A stretch of DNA of 64,000 nucleotides from Pseudanabaena sp. Salubria-1 (GTDB lineage: Bacteria; Cyanobacteriota; Cyanobacteriia; Pseudanabaenales; Pseudanabaenaceae), in contig JALQCR010000008.1 in assembly GCA_023336205.1 (NCBI GenBank), positions 147,826-211,825 on the forward strand, read 5' to 3'. The notes under the pieces were generated by a model that ran no database searches, was not told where the DNA came from, and saw nothing but the letters and a program-made list of their open reading frames with translations. Made by a program: the position numbers and the translations under genes. This document shows positions 9,247 to 17,398 of the stretch, one piece after another; within the stretch, counting starts at the first letter, position 1; each line of letters opens with the position of its first letter.

Positions 9247-10266
9247 CGCTCATGTAGGTAAATAGGTGGAAGGAGGAAAAAGAAGACGACGCAGGAAGTC
9301 AAAATCAATCCAACGTAGATTGTAAGCCCACTCGAACATGGCTACATACAGATACAAATACTTCTTGTGAATACCTCGAAAGGGACGCAGAAAATTGCGT
9401 AAACCAACCCAAATGCCCTCCATAGTATTGCAATGAACCTCACAAAAACCATCTTGATCTTCATCGCGGGCATACTCGCGCTGAGAGTGACAAACGGTTT
9501 GACGCTCACGACCAGAAGCAGGTATGCGATTATAAGCATCGGATTCATCGGTATAGACTGTCGTGGTCGGTAAGGTCGTTACCTCTACCTGCGGTTGAAT
9601 CGTGATTTGTTGAGTATTGTCACAGACCTTCATGCGGATCTGACCACTGTTGCGCCCAACAGTACCGACAATGGGTGGACGGTCATTTGCCATGGTTCCC
9701 TTGCCTTTGCGTTGATTCCCGCGTTGTCTTGGTGGGTCTGCTATTGGATCTTTTTTTTTGCTCCCTTTTCTCCTGCATTCTGAAACATCTCGTCCATCTC
9801 GGCTTCAGCATCGGGCAGATTACCATTAATCAAATGGGCAAATCCTCGACGTTGGATGCGATGCCGCCAAGACAATAATGTCCCTTAGTCGAGTCCTAGT
9901 TCCTCGGCTATGTGTTGGGTCGTTTGTCCTTGTAAGAATCCACGCAATATCAGCACGATCTGACCACAGGTGTAATGGCTTCCTGATAAGTCTGTTCCTG
10001 TAAAAATGTGAAACACTTTCCCACATTCCCGACACTTATATTTGACGATTGGTGTACGTTGGCGATCGTGTGGCGCTTGTCCTGCTGGTATTGCGTGTCC
10101 ACTTGGACAATGCAAACCCTTTGGATGCAGGATCTTTAATAACCATTCATAGCACGCTTGTTCATCTAACAATTCGGTCAGGGGAAATTTGATCATGGCA
10201 TCTCTATCGATTTATGAAAATGACTTCCTCCTATTTTGCCATTTCACCTACTTCCCCATATGAGCG
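9247..10266 (-). mobile_element. IS1595-family-like insertion sequence (ISXO2-type)
   Basis: A 1,020-bp element with imperfect terminal inverted repeats (left CGCTCATGTAGGTAAATAGG, right reading inward CGCTCATATGGGGAAGTAGG). It is flanked by the 7-bp direct repeat CAATGTT at 9240-9246 and 10267-10273; extending by one base gives an 8-bp repeat with one mismatch, and 8 bp is the family norm. It carries one broken transposase gene. Confidence 0.85.
9250..10196 (-). pseudogene. Broken ISXO2-type transposase
   Basis: The N-terminal piece (9885-10196) has a zinc ribbon (CPSGH...CREC) and ends HIAEELGLD at a TAA. The same frame continues GTLLSWRHRIQRRGF...EMDEMF, where EMDEMF contains the first catalytic Asp of DDE transposases, and then reaches an A9 run where a one-base shift is needed to enter the C-terminal ORF (9250-9693, with VYTDESDAYNRI and EGIWVGLRNFLR). 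Thus one nonsense codon and one frame change separate the halves. The A AAA AAG at the shift could allow -1 slippage, but the stop should still inactivate it. Confidence 0.85.
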
Positions 10267-10492
10267 CAATGTTATGGAGAAGATGAACCTGAGTACTCAT
10301 TAGAGCTAATCAAGGAACATAACGGCAATTATGCAAGAAAGTAAAATCGCAAACTTAGCCCACTATTTGACCCAAAATGAATACAGCCTATGAACAACCA
10401 ATCGATATTTACCAACAAACTAAAGAGTAAAAATAATTGCGATCGCTTTGGGGTGTAGTGAACAATAGAAAGTACAGCGCTTTGTGCTGCCA

Positions 10493-10531
10493 TAAAACCC
10501 AGTGAAATTTTTTAAATTTCACTGGGTTTTA
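10493..10531. terminator. Hairpin, possible terminator
   Basis: A perfect 18-bp inverted repeat with loop ttt (stem TAAAACCCAGTGAAATTT). No gene is recognisable immediately before it on either strand, so its role is open. Confidence 0.5.
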
Positions 10532-10872
10532 CGATAGAAAAAGAATTGGCTAAATAAATTTGCGATCTCTATTGCATTCTTGTAGTACGTGTAGTATAAA
10601 TGTAGTGCAGCGTAGTTCAAGCGCGTAGAACGCCTAACCTGATTGATACTACAAGTACTACTAAAGTAATTGTGTAGCAATTAGGAGAGGAGATGCAGCC
10701 TCGCGAACTGCTGTATTCCTTTATGCAATGACTTGCCTTTATGGGCTGAAGCATTCAGGGTTATTGCTACCAAACAGATGCTGCTTGTTCGCAGGTGGCA
10801 TCTGTCCACAAATCCAAACTCTTGTTTTGAATTTGAATTTTGTCTACAGCAAAATTTAAATTCGCTAAATAT
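10532..10872. other. Leader region before the Y-RNA cluster
   Basis: No convincing gene. At 10758-10769 CAGGGTTATTGC resembles the AGGGTTATCGC motif of the downstream tRNA-like RNAs, and is followed by the 7-bp hairpin CAGATGC/GCATCTG. This could be a further diverged Y-like RNA or a relic. Confidence 0.3.
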
Positions 10873-10996
10873 TGACGGGTAGCTCAGTGGTAGAGCATTG
10901 AAAACATCCTTTTTCGTCACTTACCTGCAAAGGTCGCAGATTTAGGGTTATCGCCTGAAACGCCAAGTGTCGGGGGTTCGAGTCCCTCTCCGTCAA
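10873..10996 (+). ncRNA. tRNA-like Y RNA (YrlA type), copy 1
   Basis: The ends fold as a tRNA: acceptor TGACGGG (10873-10879) pairs with TCCGTCA (10989-10995); TA at the position 8-9 equivalent; D arm GCTC/GAGC around AGTGGTA; T arm GGGGG-TTCGAGT-CCCTC. In place of a 17-nt anticodon arm there are about 74 nt containing GGTCGCAGATTTAGGGTTATCGCC. A similar segment occurs in the copy at 11345. There is no encoded CCA and no anticodon stem-loop in the normal place, so it is not a decoding tRNA. Bacterial Y RNAs of the YrlA class have exactly this tRNA-mimic module and bind Ro60 orthologues; the Ro60 gene follows at 11606. Confidence 0.75.
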
Positions 10997-11063
10997 TTGG
11001 GAGTTTGATTTTGAGTAATGTTTTGGAGAGATAGTTATGCGATCGCAATCGAAACTTCTCTTT

Positions 11064-11112
11064 GCCCTTTAATTACTGTGTGGCGCGAAGCGCCACACAG
11101 TAATTAAAGGGC
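11064..11112. repeat. Long GC-core hairpin within the Y-RNA cluster
   Basis: A perfect 23-bp inverted repeat, loop gaa, core GTGGCGCGAAGCGCCAC. It belongs to the window's dispersed hairpin family and lies directly before the third tRNA-like segment, possibly having displaced its 5' half. Confidence 0.85.
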
Positions 11113-11184
11113 CGAATTGGCTAGGGTTATCGCTTTGGTTGCATCACCTCCATGAGGTGATTGGGTTCAATTCCCAAAATCCCT
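11113..11184 (+). ncRNA. Partial tRNA-like Y RNA segment
   Basis: This stretch has CTAGGGTTATCGC, the motif shared by the two complete copies, then a 6-bp hairpin TCACCT/AGGTGA, then a T arm TTGGG-TTCAATT-CCCAA and AATCCCT as a 3' acceptor strand. No matching 5' acceptor strand or D arm is clear, and a long palindrome lies exactly upstream. It is probably a truncated copy. Confidence 0.4.
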
Positions 11185-11344
11185 TCCTAAACTAGAGGTT
11201 TTGCCTGCTGGTTGCCATCTTTCCTTAACAAAGCAAAAGATCAAAGTTCCAAATCGGTAGTCCTAAAGAATTAATGAAGTGTTGCGCGTAGTGTGGCACT
11301 TCATTACTCAAAATCGCTACTTCTTTAGCTCTACCCCAATCTTG

Positions 11345-11467
11345 GGGTGGATAGTTCAACTGGTAGAACGCACTTTTGCCCGTAAGGGACGCAGACTTTA
11401 AGGTTATCGCTTTTAACGATCCCCCCCTTTATGTCGCGAGATGTGGGTTCGAGTCCCATTCCACCCC
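11345..11467 (+). ncRNA. tRNA-like Y RNA (YrlA type), copy 2
   Basis: Acceptor GGGTGGA (11345-11351) pairs fully with TCCACCC (11460-11466); TA; D arm GTTC/GAAC around AACTGGTA; T arm GTGGG-TTCGAGT-CCCAT. About 80 nt replace the anticodon arm, including GACGCAGACTTTAAGG and TTATCGC, parallel to copy 1. Acceptor stems of the two copies differ in sequence but keep pairing, which supports a selected RNA structure. It lies about 140 bp upstream of the Ro60 start codon, same strand. Confidence 0.75.
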
Positions 11468-11605
11468 CTTCTAAAAGCTTTTAGCTTTTAGGCTTTTAAA
11501 TTTTGAATGCACTTACAGTGCATTCAAAATTTAAAAAAATATCCTTCTCTTTGGTCGAGGCGAAGGAAGTTCTCTTTAACTTTCCCTTACGGGACGGAGA
11601 ATGTC

Positions 11606-13210
11606 ATGTCTTATAAATTCTTATTTCAGAAACCCAAAGGCACACCTCAAACTCAAGCGATCGCAGGTCGTGAAGCTGAAATGATCCAAGGGCGATCGGG
11701 CAGCTTTGCCTTTGATGCGGGTATCTGGCGCATGTTGCGTCGTTGCTTGTTGATTGGTACGGCTCAAAGCACCTACTACGCTGGCAAGCACGAACTGTCC
11801 GCCGATTTCATCGATACGGTGCAGAAATGTGTCGCCGCAGATGCCGATCGCGTAAAGAGCGAAATTCTCTATGCTAGCGATGGTCGGGCGGTGAATAACA
11901 GCGCTCCGATTCTGGCTCTAGTCTTGCTATCGATGGGCGACAGCCAAGCAGCGAAACGGAACTTTATGGAAATCTTTCCTCAAGTTGTCCGCACGGGTAG
12001 CCACTTCTATGAATGGATGAACTACACCAAGTCAATGCGTGGCTTCGGTAAAGTCATTCGTGAAAGCGGTAAGGCATGGCTCTCCAATCCTGATACCAAG
12101 GCGCTCGCCTATCAATTGCTGAAGTACCAACAACGGCAAGGCTTCTCGCACCGTGATGCGTTGCGTTTGTTTCACGTCAAGCCTGAATCTGACGAGCAAC
12201 AAGCGCTCTATCAATGGGTGGTCAAGGGTTGGGATGAACTTCCTTCAAAAATTCCATCGGATGCGCTGGCGCAAATCTGGTGGTATGAATGGCTAAAGCG
12301 CAATCCTGACAAGACCCATGAAGCGATCGCCAAGGGTAAACTTACTCATGAAATGGCGGCTCCCATCGGACAGATGGATGTACGCGCATGGCAGTTGCTC
12401 TTTAACGAAATGCCCATCGGCGCATTGTTGCGGAACCTAGGTTCCTTGACGGAACTTGGTGTCTTGACTGCCAAAAACAAGGACAACTTGAAGCGTGTTG
12501 CCAATGTATTGAACAATCGCGATCGCCTCAAGAATGGACGCATTCACCCCATTGATGTTTTGAAAGCTCTCAAAACCTATCAGTCGGGTGGTGCGCTCGG
12601 ACGTAGCCAAAAGACTTGGCAACCTATTCCTCGCATTGTCGATATTCTGGAAACTGCTCTGGAAATGTCCTTCGATGCGATCGCACCTACAGGTGCGACT
12701 TTCCTCCATGCGATCGATGTGTCAGGTTCAATGTCTTCCTACACTGTAAGTTCCATCGGCTTGACCTGCTGCGAAATTGCGGCAACGATGGCTTTGGCAA
12801 CGGTGAAGGCGGAAACCAACTATGCGATCCGTGGATTTGCGACCGACTTCCGCGATTTGGGAATCACGAAAAAGGATTCCTTCACATCGGCAATGCAAAA
12901 GGCTTCGAGCCAAAACTTCGGTGGTACTGATGCGTCAGTGGCTTACGATTGGGCGATTAAGAATAAGTTCTATGCGGATGTGTTCTGCTTCTGGACTGAT
13001 TCGGAATCTTGGGCAGGTCGTCGTCATCCTAGCGAAGCCTTAGCTGAATATCGCCGCAAGGTGAATGCTAATGCGAAGGCAATCTATGTGACCTTGGCTC
13101 CCTACAAGCTCTCGCTAGTCGATCCCAAAGATCCGAATTCTTGGGATATGGGAGGTTTCGATCCCGCAATGCCCCGTGCGATCCAAATGGTAGCAATGGG
13201 CGAAGTCTAA
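11606..13210 (+). CDS. rsr: Ro60-family RNA-binding protein (TROVE + vWA)
   Basis: Ro 60-kDa orthologues are ring-shaped RNA chaperones that bind Y RNAs and misfolded RNAs; in bacteria (Rsr) they work with exoribonucleases in rRNA maturation and RNA decay under stress. The start is the ATG at 11606 (MSYKFLFQKPKGTPQTQ) with GGACGGAGA upstream; an earlier frame opening at 11507 is unlikely. The 534-residue protein has the helical-repeat TROVE ring (residues about 15-350, including GIWRMLRRCLLIG and MPIGALLRNL) and a vWA domain with MIDAS motif DVSGSMS at 371, with later GGTDAS and WTDSE metal ligands. Tandem tRNA-like RNAs lie upstream. No rtcB or PNPase gene is adjacent. Confidence 0.93.
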   Translation: MSYKFLFQKPKGTPQTQAIAGREAEMIQGRSGSFAFDAGIWRMLRRCLLIGTAQSTYYAGKHELSADFIDTVQKCVAADADRVKSEILYASDGRAVNNSAPILALVLLSMGDSQAAKRNFMEIFPQVVRTGSHFYEWMNYTKSMRGFGKVIRESGKAWLSNPDTKALAYQLLKYQQRQGFSHRDALRLFHVKPESDEQQALYQWVVKGWDELPSKIPSDALAQIWWYEWLKRNPDKTHEAIAKGKLTHEMAAPIGQMDVRAWQLLFNEMPIGALLRNLGSLTELGVLTAKNKDNLKRVANVLNNRDRLKNGRIHPIDVLKALKTYQSGGALGRSQKTWQPIPRIVDILETALEMSFDAIAPTGATFLHAIDVSGSMSSYTVSSIGLTCCEIAATMALATVKAETNYAIRGFATDFRDLGITKKDSFTSAMQKASSQNFGGTDASVAYDWAIKNKFYADVFCFWTDSESWAGRRHPSEALAEYRRKVNANAKAIYVTLAPYKLSLVDPKDPNSWDMGGFDPAMPRAIQMVAMGEV

Positions 13211-13240
13211 AAAAAGGAGTCGCAAAGCGACTCCTTTTTT
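13210..13240 (+). terminator. Intrinsic terminator of rsr
   Basis: A perfect 14-bp inverted repeat (loop aaa; stem ends in a T-run) begins at the rsr stop codon. Confidence 0.85.
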
Positions 13241-13263
13241 ATGGATAGCTGGAGTTTGGTAAA

Positions 13264-13355
13264 GCCCTCACCCCTAGCCCCTCTCCCGCAGGAGAGGGGA
13301 ACAAGAGAAATTTTCTCCCCTTCTCCTGCGGGAGAAGGGGTTGGGGGATGAGGGC
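13264..13355. repeat. Imperfect 92-bp inverted repeat
   Basis: GCCCTCACCCCTAGCCCCTC at the left is mirrored by GGGTTGGGGGATGAGGGC at the right, with nested GGAG-rich stems between. This type of CCCTCACCCC palindrome is a dispersed repeat in many cyanobacterial genomes. It lies just after the stop of the convergent NADH dehydrogenase gene. Confidence 0.75.
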
Positions 13356-13362
13356 ATATTTA

Positions 13363-14739
13363 TTAGGCAACCTCGGCTGGTTCCCTTGTTTCTAGAGAAA
13401 GCCCACCTGCACGGATTCCTTCCATCTCTTCTAATACCTGCAAATATCGACCAGTGATAATTCTCGCGCCACGGCGATGGGTGAAGTAGTTCCATCCCCA
13501 TTGAACCATTACAAGAAGCTTATTATCAAATTCAATTAGATAATAAACATGTACAAATGTCCAAATAAACCACGCTAACCAACCCTTCAGACGGATAAAC
13601 TTAAAGTCCACAACCGCCTCATGACGACCAATTACAGCAAGACTGCCAAAATCCCAATACTTGAATTTTGCAGGTTCCTTTTCTTGTACCTTCGCTTCGA
13701 TATGATGCGCGACATATTCACCCTGCTGCATCGCCACAGGTGCAACCCCCGGAAGTGGACGATCGCCTTGGTGGGGATAGTTCGCCAAATCACCAATGAC
13801 ATAGACATTAGGATAATTGGCGATCGACATATCAGGCTGGACAACCACACGACCAACGCGATCTAGTTCCGCATTCAGGCGATCGCCTAATACTTTACCC
13901 ATCGGTGAAGCCTTGACACCCGCCGCCCAGAGAATCGTTTGTGCTTGGATTTGCTCAACTTGCTCACCCAATTTAAAGGTAACGACATTATTTTCAATAT
14001 TCGTCACCATCGCATTAGTTTTGACTTCCACGCCTAACTTCAGGAGAGATTGCTTCGCCGCCTCAGAGAGTTCCGCATGGTATGGAGGCAATACGCGATC
14101 GGTTCCTTCAATCAAGATTATTCGCGCTTTCTTGGTGTCAATGTTAGTAAATTCATCACTGAGGGTGCGATGGGCAAGCTCGGCTAAGGTTCCTGCTAGT
14201 TCTACGCCTGTTGGGCCTCCACCGATGACTACAAAGTTCATCAATGCTTCTTTAAATTTGGGATCATGGGTCTTTTCGGCGGCTTCAAAGGCGCTCAGGA
14301 TGCGGCGACGCATGTTAATCGCATCTTCAATGGTTTTTAATCCAGGGGCTTGCTCTGACCATTGATCGTTACCGAAATAATGGTGACTAACTCCTGTTGC
14401 CACAATTAGCGAGTCATAGCTTATGTCTAAGTGATTTTTTAATTTAACTACCTGCGCTTGGGGATCAATATCTAGCACTTCGCCCATGACGACGCTGGTA
14501 TTTTTGTTTTCGGCGAGGACTGCCCGCAATGGTGAGGCGATATCGGCGGGGGAGAGGCTGCCTGTGGCGACTTGGTAAAGTAGGGGCTGGAAGAGGTGAA
14601 AGTTACGTTTATCGATGAGAGTGACTTTAAGGGGAACCTTTGATTTGCCTAGCTTTTGGGCGGCATATAGTCCCCCAAAGCCACCGCCAATAATAACAAC
14701 ATGATGGGGTGCGCTTTCATTTTGAGTACTTAGAGACAT
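13363..14739 (-). CDS. Type II NAD(P)H:quinone oxidoreductase
   Basis: A 458-residue two-dinucleotide-binding-domain flavoprotein. The FAD site is VVIIGGGFGGLYAAQKL (about 15-31) and the NAD(P)H site VVIGGGPTGVELAGTLAEL; NVYVIGDLANY is the second FAD-contacting motif. The C-terminal third has hydrophobic segments (GWLAWFIWTFVHVYYL) that fit membrane attachment. NDH-2 enzymes pass electrons from NAD(P)H to plastoquinone without proton pumping. Cyanobacteria usually have several (ndbA-C); I cannot say which this is. Confidence 0.92.
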   Translation of the reverse strand: MSLSTQNESAPHHVVIIGGGFGGLYAAQKLGKSKVPLKVTLIDKRNFHLFQPLLYQVATGSLSPADIASPLRAVLAENKNTSVVMGEVLDIDPQAQVVKLKNHLDISYDSLIVATGVSHHYFGNDQWSEQAPGLKTIEDAINMRRRILSAFEAAEKTHDPKFKEALMNFVVIGGGPTGVELAGTLAELAHRTLSDEFTNIDTKKARIILIEGTDRVLPPYHAELSEAAKQSLLKLGVEVKTNAMVTNIENNVVTFKLGEQVEQIQAQTILWAAGVKASPMGKVLGDRLNAELDRVGRVVVQPDMSIANYPNVYVIGDLANYPHQGDRPLPGVAPVAMQQGEYVAHHIEAKVQEKEPAKFKYWDFGSLAVIGRHEAVVDFKFIRLKGWLAWFIWTFVHVYYLIEFDNKLLVMVQWGWNYFTHRRGARIITGRYLQVLEEMEGIRAGGLSLETREPAEVA

Positions 14740-15099
14740 GGTAAGTATTTAAGTTGGGTGTGATGGTTTTGCGGGTGGCATCTTTTAAAAGTTATTATAT
14801 ATGTAAATAAAAATATCTTTTTGTATCTTTTTGTTCTAGATGAATATTACCTAAAATATACTTCTTCACACCCTAATTTAGGTGATTAGCTAAAAAGTGT
14901 CTATCTAATTACTATATTCTGTCTAATTACCATATTCCATCTAATTATCAAATAGAGTCAGGCAGCTTAAGTTACTGGGCAGAAGATACTCCAGTCTTAC
15001 TTTTTTGGATCGGTATTTAATTAATTAGTAAGGGGATACTAGATGATTGAATGCTACGATGAAGCAATCGATACGGCTAAGTCTCTCTAGGAATTTGAA
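14740..15099. other. AT-rich divergent intergenic region with degenerate tandem repeat
   Basis: The region lies between the divergent NADH dehydrogenase and DUF262 genes. At 14904-14957 there are three degenerate 18-bp units starting TCTAATTA. A 15-codon open stretch at 15043 (MIECYDEAIDTAKSL) is in frame with the DUF262 gene but ends at TAG; it may be a relic of a longer N-terminus. No other gene seen. Confidence 0.5.
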
Positions 15100-16764
15100 A
15101 TGAATTTGCCAGAACCACAAACAAGGACTTTCTTAGGTTTGGTAGTTGATATTGAGAAGGGGCAAATTAAAATCCCACAATTTCAAAGAGACTTCGTTTG
15201 GACAATGCAAAAATCGGCTGGTCTAATTGATAGCATAATTAAAGGCTATCCAATTGGCACTTTTATCTTTTGGAAAACTAAAGAAAGACTTAGAGCAGTA
15301 AAAAATCTTGGTAAACAAGTACTGCCTGAGCCAGAGCTAGGTCAACTTGTCGATTACGTTTTAGATGGACAACAGAGGCTAACTAGTTTATTCGCCTGTC
15401 TACGAGGAATTATACTAACAAGAGAAGACGGTAGAGAAGACGATTTTTCAAAAATATTTATTGATCTGAATGCAGAAGAATCTGATCAAATTGTGATCAC
15501 TGATCTTGATGGGAAGGATGAAAAACATCTGATTAGTATTCTAGAATTACTAACTGGAGATTTTACGCTTCTAGCATCATATCCTCACAAATATCATGAG
15601 AAACTTAGAAAATATAAAAATAGAATTGAAAGTTACCAATACTCGATAATCCTTGTCAAGGATGCGCCCATAGACATTGCCACAGAAATTTTTACAAGGA
15701 TTAATGTTGGTGGAAAGCCATTGTCTTTATTTGAGATCATGGCGGCTAAAACATTTGACTATGAGAAAAATTTTGATTTGTCAGAAAAGTTTCAAGAACT
15801 GATAGATAATTTGAAGCCTCTTAACTACGAAACCATTTCAGATGCCACAGTACTTCAAATCATTTCCATAATTCTATCCAAAGAGTGTAAGCGGCAAGTA
15901 ATTTTACAGCTTAACAAGAATGAATTTATTAGAATTTGGGAGCAGGCAATAGACTCTATAGAACGAACGGTAGAGTATTTCAGAAATTCATATCGAATAC
16001 CAGTCTCACAGTTACTTCCATACAATGCGCTAATAATTCCCTTTTCATACTTCTTTTTTCACCACAAAGATAAGCCAACTGGCGACAAGCAAAGGTATTT
16101 AGAGGACTTTTTCTGGAGATGTTCGTTGTCTGGACGTTATTCTTCTGCGGTGGAAAGTAAATTAGCGCAAGATGTGAAAAGAATTGATCAAATTCTTGCA
16201 GGGGAACTTCCGAGTTACGATTGGTCAATTGATACTTCAGAAGAGTTCATTAAAAACAACGGTTGGTTTAGTGCTGCAAGAAGCTATATCAAAGCAATAT
16301 TGTGCATATATTCCTATCATCTGCCAAAGTCTTTCAATGATAATGCGATTGTCAACATTAGCAATTACTGGCTTAAACAAGCAAACAGCAAAAACTACCA
16401 TCACTTTTTTCCGAAAGCATATTTAAAAAAGAAGGACTATGGAGTTTTTTATATAAATCACATCTTAAATATCACGATAGTCGATGATTTTCTCAATAAA
16501 AGAGAGATTGGAGCAAAACCACCCTCAGAATATATGACTAAATTTCGTTCAAATTCTGACCTAGCTGGTACTATGATGACTCACCTAATCGGTGATTTGA
16601 ATACTTTTGGCATATGGGATGACAACTATGACAAGTTCTTTGATGAACGAGCAAAACTTCTTAGTCGTGAGCTTTCCAAAAGAGTTATCAAACAAGAAGT
16701 AGATAGGAAAGGACAAGCAAATCTAGTTGATGACTTTGACGAAGAGTTAACGACAGTCGAGTAG
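15100..16764 (+). CDS. DUF262 (GmrS-like) protein with HNH-like C-terminus
   Basis: The N-terminal DUF262 domain (ParB/sulfiredoxin-like fold) shows IKIPQFQRDFVW (about 24-35), GYPIGTFIFWK and DGQQRLTSLFA (about 89), the nucleotide-binding signature of the GmrS/DUF262 group. The C-terminus has NYHHFFPKAYL...NHILNITIVDDFLN, resembling the HNH/DUF1524 nuclease part of GmrSD type IV restriction enzymes. At 554 residues both domains are in one chain. Such proteins often defend against modified phage DNA, but stand-alone members are largely uncharacterised. No methylase or other defence gene is adjacent. The codon usage looks AT-rich, suggesting transfer. Confidence 0.85.
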   Translation: MNLPEPQTRTFLGLVVDIEKGQIKIPQFQRDFVWTMQKSAGLIDSIIKGYPIGTFIFWKTKERLRAVKNLGKQVLPEPELGQLVDYVLDGQQRLTSLFACLRGIILTREDGREDDFSKIFIDLNAEESDQIVITDLDGKDEKHLISILELLTGDFTLLASYPHKYHEKLRKYKNRIESYQYSIILVKDAPIDIATEIFTRINVGGKPLSLFEIMAAKTFDYEKNFDLSEKFQELIDNLKPLNYETISDATVLQIISIILSKECKRQVILQLNKNEFIRIWEQAIDSIERTVEYFRNSYRIPVSQLLPYNALIIPFSYFFFHHKDKPTGDKQRYLEDFFWRCSLSGRYSSAVESKLAQDVKRIDQILAGELPSYDWSIDTSEEFIKNNGWFSAARSYIKAILCIYSYHLPKSFNDNAIVNISNYWLKQANSKNYHHFFPKAYLKKKDYGVFYINHILNITIVDDFLNKREIGAKPPSEYMTKFRSNSDLAGTMMTHLIGDLNTFGIWDDNYDKFFDERAKLLSRELSKRVIKQEVDRKGQANLVDDFDEELTTVE

Positions 16765-16773
16765 TGCGATCAC

Positions 16774-17040
16774 CGATCTTGTAGGGTGCGTTCATGAAAT
16801 GTAACGCACCCTTTTAATATCAATTAGATCAATCCTATACGCCCCAAATCACTACACAACCAAGTAATTCTCTGATAGGTAACTTAGGTAATAAAATAAG
16901 TTCCTCCAGTAATTGTTGGTCTTCGGTAATTTTACATCACCTTATAGGGCGAATCGCGTAGGATGAATTAATGCAATGTAACGCACTTTTTAATGCTAAC
17001 TGTTTGTGCGTTACGCTCTGCTAACATACGCTACGAGGTT
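16774..17040. repeat. GTAGGGTGCGTT-type dispersed repeats
   Basis: Two related repeat pieces. The first (16780-16813) is a short inverted repeat with AGGGTGCGTT and AACGCACCCT. The second (about 16962-17035) contains AATGTAACGCACTTTTTAAT, which recurs almost exactly at 17725-17760. No gene fits in this 337-bp gap. Confidence 0.65.
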
Positions 17041-17101
17041 GGGTATTTATTTCCAATTTCTTGAGTACGATCGCCAATTTTGTAGTGCGATCGCTGATTT
17101 C

Positions 17102-17398
17102 TCAATAGGCTGAATCATGATCGGAATGCAAGGATAAAAATCTTAGATAATCATCTTCCCGCACAGCAACGGCTCGACATTTTTGAGTAATTCTCAAACT
17201 ATAGAGTTTTTCACCATTTTTTCCTTGCTTAGAACGAATCAATTCCCATTTTAAGCCCTGATCTTTGTACAATTGCTCCCAAGTCAATTGAGAAACTTTT
17301 CTGAGGATTTTTAAGACTGCAAGAGCCTCAGATTTCGGCAAAACAAACAAGTCTTGTTGAAAAATAGGATTATTTAGATCAAGTAAAATTCTACTCAT
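17102..17398 (-). CDS. RelE-superfamily toxin
   Basis: A 98-residue protein with the RelE-fold order: a helical N-terminus (SEALAVLKILRKVSQLTWEQ), strand KWELIRS, then LYSLRITQKCRAVAVREDDY and LRFLSLHSDHDSAY. The R in SLRITQKCRA and the final histidines sit where RelE-type mRNA interferases have their catalytic and RNA-contact residues. The start overlaps the antitoxin's end by 8 nt. Confidence 0.78.
   Translation of the reverse strand: MSRILLDLNNPIFQQDLFVLPKSEALAVLKILRKVSQLTWEQLYKDQGLKWELIRSKQGKNGEKLYSLRITQKCRAVAVREDDYLRFLSLHSDHDSAY

Larger units (their letters stand above)
9051..10344 (+). pseudogene. Antitoxin-like gene interrupted by an IS1595-type element
   Basis: The 5' part (9051-9246, MAIATPNALTDNRIRYVTNTE...) runs into the insertion and stops within a few codons. 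Removing the element (9247-10266) and one 7-bp target copy joins it in frame to 10274-10344, giving an 88-codon ORF ending YGEDEPEYSLELIKEHN..., a C-terminus typical of cyanobacterial antitoxins. The ATG at 9051 has AAGAGG 9 nt upstream. No toxin gene is recognisable downstream, so this is an orphan or the partner was lost. Confidence 0.8.

Noticed and set aside
9595..9878. Plus-strand ORFs across the IS1595-type transposase
   Set aside because: They are antisense shadows of the broken transposase.
10873..11467. Ordinary tRNA genes in the 10.9-11.5 kb segment
   Set aside because: Acceptor, D and T arms are present, but no 5-bp anticodon stem with a 7-nt loop follows the D arm; the insert is too long and shared between copies. 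A split or intron-containing tRNA is less likely than Y RNAs next to a Ro60 gene.
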